Source of the DNA: an uncultured Lachnospiraceae bacterium
GTDB taxonomy: Bacteria; Bacillota; Clostridia; Lachnospirales; Lachnospiraceae
Length of the DNA: 7,009 nt
Assembly (NCBI GenBank): GCA_905236615.1
Contig: CAJORC010000199.1
Location: 1-7,009 of the forward strand
Reading direction: 5' to 3'
Shown here: positions 1 through 5,488 of the stretch, one piece after another
Layout of the letters: each line of letters begins with the position of its first letter
How positions within the stretch are numbered: position 1 is the first letter of the stretch
Made by a program: the position numbers and the translations under genes
The notes under the pieces: generated by a model
Databases searched by the model: none
What the model saw: only the letters and a program-made list of their open reading frames with translations
Told to the model about the DNA's origin: nothing

Positions 1-16
1 ATTTCTGACAAAATGA

Positions 17-74
17 CGTCGGATGTCCGTTTTTGCAAAGCCGTTGCTCAAATCTTACGATTTGGCATCCGGCG
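17..74. other. Self-complementary element: 11-bp stem enclosing two hairpins
   Basis: Positions 17-27 pair with 64-74 over 11 bp (nine Watson-Crick, two G-U in one strand sense). Inside, 35-38 pairs with 44-47 around a 5-nt loop. CAAATC (49-54) pairs with GATTTG (59-64) around a 4-nt loop, sharing base 64 with the outer stem. A second overlapping pairing, TTTTTGC (30-36) with GCAAAAA (75-81), competes with this fold. Neither orientation has a proper T-run directly after the stem, so it is not a standard terminator. No copies can be seen in this window. It could be a dispersed palindromic repeat, a structured RNA, or the remnant of a mobile element at the cassette's end. The rest of 1-127 shows no gene. 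Confidence 0.4.
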
Positions 75-127
75 GCAAAAAAGGCTCATTTGGAAATGCT
101 AATAATGTACGGCTGTATTTCACTTAG

Positions 128-1471
128 TTACAGGGTAAACGTTGCATAATCATCGCTACTGTCATCACTCACTGCTTCCGATTTGGCATACGAAAATTCA
201 TCCGAGTTCAGTAGGCTTTTGATATCGAGAGAGTCATTCTGGTAAATGATGTCCATAAGCTCGATGAAGTCGCGAATGACTTCCCTTGGAGTGATATTCG
301 TATCCGCACCTATGCGGGCAAACTCGATCTTAACAAAATCAACGATATCCGCCTCGCTTATATGCCTCTCATAACCGTAAAGTTCCGAATGAAGATCGGC
401 CAGTTTTTCGGAAAGAACCGTCATCTCCTCCGGTGTGAGTGGCTCAAGCCTTATAACCGGTGCCAGCATGTCACGCGCTCCCTCTCTCGAGAACTTACCC
501 TCCGCAAGCCTTGAACGAAGCGCCTCATAACTGTAGATACCGCGGCGCGTATCCTCCACACACTGCGGGGTTCCGCACATGATAATGCCTAAATACTTTG
601 CCTTTCCCTGCAGCGTATCATTATACATGGTAAGCAGCTTCTCATAATTATACTGACGGGTGATACTGTTAGGAATTTTATAGATATTTACAAGCTCGTC
701 GAAAAAGATAAGCATACCCTCGTAGCCCGCCTGCCTGAAAAAGAATGCGAACAGCTTCAGGTATTCGTACCAGTCATCATCCGAAATGATAACGTTGACT
801 CCCAGCTCAGACTTAGCCTCAGTCTTCGTCGGGTACTCTCCCCTGAACCATTTGACGACCTTGCCCTTTGTCTCATCATCGCCATTCACGCTCGCATTAT
901 GATAAAGCGACAAAAGCCTTGCAAAGTCGAAACCGTGAACAAGCTCGCTCACGTCATTCACGACCTGATGTATCCGCCTCTCGACTTCCTTCTGAAAATC
1001 AGGACTGTCTGCACTGAAATTCCCCTCTGCCAGAACCGTATTCTGTACGGAACTTATCCATCTGTCGAGCACCAGAGTAAGCGCTCCGCCCTCCGGTCTG
1101 GTTTTGGTCGAAAGATTCTGTATAAGCTCCCTGTAAGTCGCAAGTCCCTGACCTTTGGTTCCCTGCAGTCGTCTCTCGGGTGACAGATCAGCATCAGCCA
1201 CGATAAAATTCCTGTCCATCACATAATTTCTTATCGTCTGCAGAAGAAAGCTTTTACCGCTTCCGTATTTACCGACTATAAATCTGAAGGAAGCACCGCC
1301 GTCTCCTATTATCTCAACGTCATGGAGCAGCGCCTCGATCTCCCTTTTCCGTCCGACTGCAATATACGGCAGACCGATACGCGGCACAACTCCGCCCTTA
1401 AGTGAATTTATTATAGCCTGTGCTATCCTTTTCGGTGCCTTTCGTTTTACCGCAGTATTAACATCCGCCAT
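128..1471 (-). CDS. P-loop ATPase of the BrxC/BrxD (DUF2791) family
   Basis: This 447-residue AAA+-like ATPase is predicted to be cytosolic. The N-terminus has the family lead-in AQAIINSLKGGVVPRIGLPYIAVGR (split here as residues 17-35 and 36-41) just before the nucleotide site. Walker A is GKYGSGKS (67-74) and Walker B is LIFFDEL (254-260) with Asp258-Glu259. A sensor-1-like IIMCGTPQ follows at 296-303, and EALRSRL (316-322) offers candidate arginine fingers. A helical C-terminal part contains NITPREVIRDFI (392-403), a hallmark I associate with BrxD-type proteins. All ATPase residues look intact, and the tail is Ser/Asp-rich. In BREX type 2 and related loci, BrxD pairs with an Lhr-like helicase (BrxHI). 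Here the immediate partner is a TerB-N/TerB-C protein and no BREX methyltransferase or PglZ gene is visible. I infer a DNA-directed ATPase or loader; its substrate is unknown. Confidence 0.91.
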   Translation of the reverse strand: MADVNTAVKRKAPKRIAQAIINSLKGGVVPRIGLPYIAVGRKREIEALLHDVEIIGDGGASFRFIVGKYGSGKSFLLQTIRNYVMDRNFIVADADLSPERRLQGTKGQGLATYRELIQNLSTKTRPEGGALTLVLDRWISSVQNTVLAEGNFSADSPDFQKEVERRIHQVVNDVSELVHGFDFARLLSLYHNASVNGDDETKGKVVKWFRGEYPTKTEAKSELGVNVIISDDDWYEYLKLFAFFFRQAGYEGMLIFFDELVNIYKIPNSITRQYNYEKLLTMYNDTLQGKAKYLGIIMCGTPQCVEDTRRGIYSYEALRSRLAEGKFSREGARDMLAPVIRLEPLTPEEMTVLSEKLADLHSELYGYERHISEADIVDFVKIEFARIGADTNITPREVIRDFIELMDIIYQNDSLDIKSLLNSDEFSYAKSEAVSDDSSDDYATFTL

Positions 1472-1474
1472 ATC

Positions 1475-3028
1475 TTAACCTCGTAAAATCTCCTCTAGTT
1501 CTTCCAAATAATCTTCAATGATCTCAGGCGAATCAGCCGACATATCTATAACTGTATCCGCAAATATATCATATAATTTTTCGTTTATCGAGTCCACCAG
1601 CACTGACAGGATCAGATGTCTGTCCCTTGCAAATCCTGAAGCAGATTCTCCCGAAAGCAGACAGTTAATAAGTCCGGTCTCTTCCTCTGTAAGCCCTGCC
1701 GGAAGCTCTTCCGTTTCTTCATGCGTATCATCCGCTTCCGGAACTTCTGTCTCTTCCTGATCTGACTCTTCAAAATCAAATTCTTCCTCAACGCCTTCAA
1801 GAAGCGACTCCCGCGTATACTCCGCATCGGATCTGATATTTGAAAGCATGGACAGATCAACTTTTATTACCGGCTTTGCTGCTTCTTCCTTGTCCCTTAA
1901 ATATTTCTGTATTGCCAGTGTGATCTCTTCTTCAAGATCCATAAAAGCCGTTCGTTTTTTCAGCGCTTTTTTATATTTGAAATTCTTCCGGAGCAGCCTG
2001 TCTGTCTCGCGGAGAACTGCGTTCAGATTGTCCGTCCACATGAAAATGCCTATATCAAGCCCATAGCTTTCACATTTCCATGTTCTTTTATTTTTCCTGA
2101 AAATCCTGGCTGTATCCACCTTGAATGTCCCGCTCTCAGGGCGGTCATTAAAGAAAAATACCGCATCCCTGAACATCTGATAATTCTCAAGCCGCTTGGA
2201 AAAACCCACAAGAGCAGCGAAACTTTTCTTAAAATTTTTCCTGCTGACCTTGTCCAGTTCCTTCAGAACTGTTGCCGTTCCGTGAAGTGCATCTTCAGGA
2301 TATTTCCTCGCAAATGGAGTATCCTCGATCCCGTAATCAGACAACATTGCCGCCGCCTTAAAAATATCCTCATCCGTAAACTTTTCGGTGTGCTCCAGCA
2401 CATAGATAGCCCAGTCCGCCTTTATCTCCTTCTTAAATACAAACCTGACGTACTTATTCTGCAGTCCGTAATAAACAACATAATCCTGCATCCACCTGTT
2501 CAGTTCGTAGCCGTAAACCCATGAATTATACTGATAATTAACCGATATATCATAAAGTTTTTTCAGTCCGTCCTCTGCATTCTCGACGCCTATCTGCATG
2601 AGAAGTTCATCTATCAGGATATAGATATAATTCTCTTCTTCCGGTCTGATATATTCTCCGCGCCTTACAGCTGACCTGAATGAAAAGTACGAACGGAGGG
2701 CATCATTATCCAGATCCTCGTAAACCACTCTGAAGGATTTAAATATCCTTCCCTTTCCCTCGAAGTCATCTTCATAATCTTCCATCATTTTTGCTTCTTC
2801 AAAAAAAGCCTTTGTCTTTGACATCCTGCTTCTTTCATCCGAGCGCATAAATTCCCTTAGTTTTCTGATGGCTCCGGGAAGGTTTTCATCTCTTTTATCC
2901 GCATAAGTTTCGGAGGGATATTCAGTTTTTTTCGCCTCTACAATATCAAAAGAGCCAGACGAAATCCCGTCTGATACAAGCTTTCCGTCCCGGCTCTTTA
3001 CAAGTTTTACGTCATCAAAATAATCCAT
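1475..3028 (-). CDS. TerB-N/TerB-C domain protein, partner of the downstream BrxD-like ATPase
   Basis: This 517-residue soluble protein has no signal peptide or membrane helix. Residues about 50-245 resemble the TerB N-terminal domain. The key stretch is LDNDALRSYFSFRSAVRRGEY (106-126), then ENYIYILIDELLMQIG (132-147), the usual Y-x-x-W/F-R...Y-I-x-x-x-x-E-L-x-x-x-I-G pattern. Residues about 260-516 resemble TerB-C, with VDLSMLSNIRSDAEYTRESL (400-419) and a terminal LTEEETGLINCLLSG...SINEK...EDYLEELEEIL. No separate metal-binding TerB core is evident between them. An acidic spacer rich in Glu/Asp occupies about 421-452. TerB-N/TerB-C proteins have been linked by comparative genomics to stress-response systems that process DNA; no enzymatic activity is established here. 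The ATG has an in-frame TAA 6 nt upstream, so it is the first possible start, yet it lacks a Shine-Dalgarno sequence. The ATPase gene follows after 3 nt. Confidence 0.88.
   Translation of the reverse strand: MDYFDDVKLVKSRDGKLVSDGISSGSFDIVEAKKTEYPSETYADKRDENLPGAIRKLREFMRSDERSRMSKTKAFFEEAKMMEDYEDDFEGKGRIFKSFRVVYEDLDNDALRSYFSFRSAVRRGEYIRPEEENYIYILIDELLMQIGVENAEDGLKKLYDISVNYQYNSWVYGYELNRWMQDYVVYYGLQNKYVRFVFKKEIKADWAIYVLEHTEKFTDEDIFKAAAMLSDYGIEDTPFARKYPEDALHGTATVLKELDKVSRKNFKKSFAALVGFSKRLENYQMFRDAVFFFNDRPESGTFKVDTARIFRKNKRTWKCESYGLDIGIFMWTDNLNAVLRETDRLLRKNFKYKKALKKRTAFMDLEEEITLAIQKYLRDKEEAAKPVIKVDLSMLSNIRSDAEYTRESLLEGVEEEFDFEESDQEETEVPEADDTHEETEELPAGLTEEETGLINCLLSGESASGFARDRHLILSVLVDSINEKLYDIFADTVIDMSADSPEIIEDYLEELEEILRG
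1478..1483 (-). promoter_or_regulatory. Ribosome binding site of the BrxD-like ATPase gene
   Basis: On the minus strand CGAGGT forms the last two sense codons of the TerB-type gene. Its GAGG core is 7 nt from the ATG at 1471. It confirms the ATPase start and makes the two genes translationally close-coupled. Confidence 0.55.
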
Positions 3029-3094
3029 AGTTTATAATAACGTTGTATATAATTAACATTCCAATGAGGGACGTTTGCACTGAAAAAGTCAACT
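3029..3094 (-). promoter_or_regulatory. AT-rich gap before the TerB-type gene, possible weak promoter
   Basis: This 66-nt gap is the longest between genes on the coding strand. On the minus strand it contains TTGACT (3087-3092), a good -35-like hexamer, but nothing resembling a -10 box 16-19 nt later. Closer to the gene are AT-rich hexamers TATACA (3044-3049) and TATTAT (3034-3039), the latter about 19 nt after a TTGGAA. None forms a convincing pair. A promoter here is therefore only possible. The region has no intrinsic terminator for dusB. Confidence 0.25.
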
Positions 3095-4048
3095 CTATCC
3101 TAGCATATTATCGATAAGCGAATAAAGTTCCTCAACTTTTTCAGCACTGCATACCGCAGTCCTTAATTTCGAAGAATTCTTCATCCCGACAGTATACCAT
3201 GCGATATGCTTGCGCATCTCACGGACTGCCGTGAACTCTCCTTTTAATTCCTTTTCAAGAGCGATGTGCCGCTTCATGACACTGATGCGCTCTTCAACAG
3301 TTGGTTCGTATTTCTTTCCTTCGGCTAATTCCCTGAAGATCCACGGTCTTCCCTTTGCACCGCGTCCTACGGAAATACCGTCACAGCCGGTCTCCGCCAT
3401 CATACGCTCTGCGTCTTCAAGGGAATTGATATCGCCGTTTCCGATAACGGGAATCTTCACGGCAGCCTTAACATCCGCTATGATCTTCCAGTCCGCCTTT
3501 CCCTCATAATACTGGGTACGCGTCCTTCCGTGAACCTGCACTGCCGCCGCTCCGGCATTTTCCGCCCTTAACGCCATCTCCACGGCATTCTTATGTTCCG
3601 CATCAAAGCCGGCCCTGATCTTCACTGTCACAGGTTTTGCCGAAGCCTTTACGACCGCTGCAATGACCGCCTCCGCAAGCTCCGGATTTTTCATCAGCGC
3701 CGAACCGTCACCGTTGTTGACTATCTTCGGCATCGGGCATCCCATGTTAATGTCCAGTATGTCGAAATCACCGCCGCTTAAAGCCTCCGCCTGCTCCGCC
3801 ATGATATCGGGCTCGGAGCCGAATATCTGTAAAGCAAGAGGTCTTTCCTCCGGAACGCTCTGCATAAGCGAAACGGTATTTTTATTCTTATAATGCAGGG
3901 CTTTGGCACTGACCATTTCCGTACAGACAAGTCCTGCCCCGTATTCTCTGCATATAAGTCTGAATGGCAGGTCACTTACCCCTGCCATCGGTGCCAGTAA
4001 AAATCTGTTATCGAGTTCTATGTTTCCTATTCTGAGAGAATCTGCCAT
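3095..4048 (-). CDS. dusB: tRNA dihydrouridine synthase, DusB type
   Basis: This FMN-dependent TIM-barrel enzyme reduces specific uridines in the tRNA D-loop to dihydrouridine using NAD(P)H. Counting 317 residues from the ATG at 4048, the features are the N-terminal LAPMAGVSDLPFR at 18-30 (FMN binding), and DINMGCPMPKI at 99-109 with catalytic Cys104 and the following NNGDGSALM. Next come VKIRAGFD at 142-149, VHGRTRTQYYEGKADW at 162-177, PVIGNGDI at 190-197 and SVGRGAKGRPWIF at 216-228 (phosphate binding). The helical tRNA-binding domain fills the C-terminus. The ATG overlaps the previous stop as TGATG. A TTG one codon upstream (4051) would also work, and AGGTGA at 4061-4066 is nearer to that TTG, though far from both. 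The gene ends in TAG. No hairpin plus T-run follows, so read-through into the next cassette is possible. Confidence 0.95.
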   Translation of the reverse strand: MADSLRIGNIELDNRFLLAPMAGVSDLPFRLICREYGAGLVCTEMVSAKALHYKNKNTVSLMQSVPEERPLALQIFGSEPDIMAEQAEALSGGDFDILDINMGCPMPKIVNNGDGSALMKNPELAEAVIAAVVKASAKPVTVKIRAGFDAEHKNAVEMALRAENAGAAAVQVHGRTRTQYYEGKADWKIIADVKAAVKIPVIGNGDINSLEDAERMMAETGCDGISVGRGAKGRPWIFRELAEGKKYEPTVEERISVMKRHIALEKELKGEFTAVREMRKHIAWYTVGMKNSSKLRTAVCSAEKVEELYSLIDNMLG

Positions 4049-4401
4049 CAATCTATCTTTTCACCTAAAAATACTACTTTATAAAAAAGAGTCAGCTCCT
4101 GAAAAAGCTCCCTCTTTTCTTTCTGCAATTCCTTTATCATAAGCGCTGCGCCGATCTCATCATAATTATAATCGTCTTCGCTTCCAAAGGTCTGCAGGAG
4201 CATTTCGCCCTCATCATCAAATACGATCCTGAGTTCTCCGCCCGCCTGCTCGGTAAAGACAACGCATGCGATCTCCAGCTCATTCCTTACTGTTTCAGGC
4301 AGCTTGTTAAAAGCGGGATTCAAGTAGTATTTTCTTGTATAATGATTTGCCGCGCAAAGTACGACAAGATCTTTTCCGTTATTATTTTCAACTGTATCCA
4401 T
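4048..4401 (-). CDS. DUF6145-like conserved protein of unknown function
   Basis: This is a soluble 117-residue protein with no signal peptide, membrane segment or catalytic motif that I can recognise. Its pattern is an early VLCAANHYTRKYYLNP, a middle LPETVRNELEIACVVFTE, a hydrophobic beta-like stretch (GGELRIVFDDEGEMLLQTF), an acidic YNYDEIG and a C-terminal charged helix (IKELQKEKRELFQEL) ending in FYKVVFLGE. From memory this matches a small family in Lachnospiraceae (DUF6145) found beside dusB and birA. That family name is recalled, not searched. It overlaps birA by 14 nt and shares one base with dusB in a TGATG junction, so its expression is tied to both. The conserved placement hints at a role linked to tRNA modification or translation, but the sequence shows no activity. 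Confidence 0.85.
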   Translation of the reverse strand: MDTVENNNGKDLVVLCAANHYTRKYYLNPAFNKLPETVRNELEIACVVFTEQAGGELRIVFDDEGEMLLQTFGSEDDYNYDEIGAALMIKELQKEKRELFQELTLFYKVVFLGEKID

Positions 4402-5200
4402 AAATTCCTCTTACCGAAACCTCTCCGGAATAAACGGCAATCTTCTCTTTTGTATCCTTTTCAACTATAAGCTCTCCCGTATCGTTTATCCCATAAGAGA
4501 AAGCCTCGTATTCACCTTTGGGATCAAGAACCCTGACCCTTTTATTCAGATTAACGCATATAGAATTATATTCATCCCTAAATGCCGATAAATCTTTTCT
4601 TTTGCAGAACTCTTCGTAATACTCCTCAAAGTATTCCGCTGTTCTTGCTGTCAGTTCCGCACGGGAAATTTCTTTTCCGGACTCAAGATAGAGCGAAGTC
4701 GCAGTATCTGCGATCTCGGGCGGGAATTCCGTCACACTGACATTTATTCCCGTCCCGATAATGCAGTAATTTATCCGGTTATTCTCCGCCGACATCTCCG
4801 TTAATATACCAACGGTCTTTTTACCATTGATCACTATATCATTCGGCCATTTTATAGATGCATCCAGCCCGGTAACTTTTCTTATTCCCTTCGCTGTCGC
4901 AAGAGCCATGATAATTGTCAGCATCGGTGCGATATCCGCCTGAAAGTCCGGTGTCAGGAGATAGGACATCGCTATCGCAGTTGAAGGCGGTGACTGCCAT
5001 GAACGTCCGCGTCTGCCTTTGCCGGCATTTTGGCTATCGGCAAGAATTATCATTCCGTCAGTTCCGCTCTCTTCAAAAATACGTTTTGCTTCCTCGTTCG
5101 TCGAGTCGATGCTTTCAAAAAATCTCAGCTTATCGCCCTTTCCGAGCCATTTTGTATGAAGCAGCTCTTCCACTGCCTCTTTGCTAAAGTCATTGTTCAT
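4388..5200 (-). CDS. birA: Biotin--[acetyl-CoA-carboxylase] ligase, monofunctional (no HTH domain)
   Basis: This enzyme activates biotin with ATP to biotinyl-5'-AMP and attaches it to the acceptor lysine of biotin carboxyl carrier proteins. The 270 residues cover the LplA/BirA catalytic fold followed by the SH3-like C-terminal domain. Visible motifs are the biotin-binding DSTN at 32-35, the nucleotide loop GKGRRGRSW at 60-68, KWPND at 117-121, the lysine in NGKKTVGILTE at 125-135, and IGTGIN at 148-153. The C-terminal domain spans about 218-267 and ends in the typical GEVSVRG. The protein starts almost directly on the catalytic domain, with no room for the N-terminal winged helix of bifunctional BirA. 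It should be an enzyme only, not the repressor of biotin genes. It begins 3 nt after the membrane-protein stop without an obvious Shine-Dalgarno sequence, and overlaps the next gene by 14 nt. Confidence 0.96.
   Translation of the reverse strand: MNNDFSKEAVEELLHTKWLGKGDKLRFFESIDSTNEEAKRIFEESGTDGMIILADSQNAGKGRRGRSWQSPPSTAIAMSYLLTPDFQADIAPMLTIIMALATAKGIRKVTGLDASIKWPNDIVINGKKTVGILTEMSAENNRINYCIIGTGINVSVTEFPPEIADTATSLYLESGKEISRAELTARTAEYFEEYYEEFCKRKDLSAFRDEYNSICVNLNKRVRVLDPKGEYEAFSYGINDTGELIVEKDTKEKIAVYSGEVSVRGIYGYS
4406..4412 (-). promoter_or_regulatory. Ribosome binding site of the DUF6145-like gene, inside birA
   Basis: On the minus strand AAGAGGA lies inside the last birA codons, with its GAGG core 5 nt from the ATG at 4401. 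It supports that start and means the small gene can load ribosomes independently of birA termination. Confidence 0.5.
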
Positions 5201-5203
5201 AAG

Positions 5204-5488
5204 TCAGATCATAACACACAGGGTTGCAAGTGCTGCCGCAACTAAAAGGCAGATTGCCGATATCCTCGGTCTCTCGTGATAAAAACGCGCCACATTCAAA
5301 GCCGAGATCACCGCCATTGCGCCAAATATCAGCTTCTTCATAATCTTCGGGCTCTCATCCGCCCCCAAAGCTATCAATGATATGATTATGACAGCCAGAG
5401 CCAGAAAGAGATTTATCGTATCCAGCGTTATAAGAAAGCGCCTGTCATCGTCATTTTTAAGGATATCCCTGTTCTTATCAGTCTTCAT
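5204..5488 (-). CDS. Small membrane protein, three predicted transmembrane helices, function unknown
   Basis: I do not recognise this family. From the ATG at 5488 the protein has 94 residues. It starts with a charged cytoplasmic-looking segment (MKTDKNRDILKNDDDRR), followed by hydrophobic stretches at about 25-43, 52-70 and 76-94, the last running to the C-terminus. The short connectors carry D/E/K and then a basic Y-H-E-R-P-R cluster, so by the positive-inside rule the 2-3 loop is probably cytoplasmic. A TTG two codons upstream (5494) could also start the frame, but the ATG is preferred. Neither has a visible Shine-Dalgarno sequence, and the start lies inside the argF 3' end. Translation is therefore probably coupled to argF. 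Its stop is 3 nt before the birA ATG. A coding role is supported mainly by the perfect fit between two genes and the coherent membrane topology. Confidence 0.72.
   Translation of the reverse strand: MKTDKNRDILKNDDDRRFLITLDTINLFLALAVIIISLIALGADESPKIMKKLIFGAMAVISALNVARFYHERPRISAICLLVAAALATLCVMI

Noticed and set aside
17..74. Intrinsic terminator for the cassette
   Set aside because: The stem is long enough, but in the minus direction it is followed by TCATTTTGTC and in the plus direction by an A-run, not by a continuous T-run.
55..123. Minus-strand 22-codon GTG frame starting shortly after the ATPase stop
   Set aside because: It has no ribosome site and no recognisable sequence, and it runs into the folded element; too short to support as a gene.
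899..1183. Plus-strand open frame of 94 codons opposite the ATPase gene
   Set aside because: It lies entirely across the intact ATPase frame and its translation has no recognisable domain or sensible composition.
1518..1760. Plus-strand Ser/Val-rich frame opposite the end of the TerB-type gene
   Set aside because: The Ser-rich repeat-like translation is just the complement of the acidic Glu/Asp codons of the TerB-C spacer.
3087..3092. TTGACT as the -35 box of a strong promoter for the TerB-type gene
   Set aside because: The hexamers 16-19 nt downstream are C-rich (for example CCTCAT), so no matching -10 box exists.
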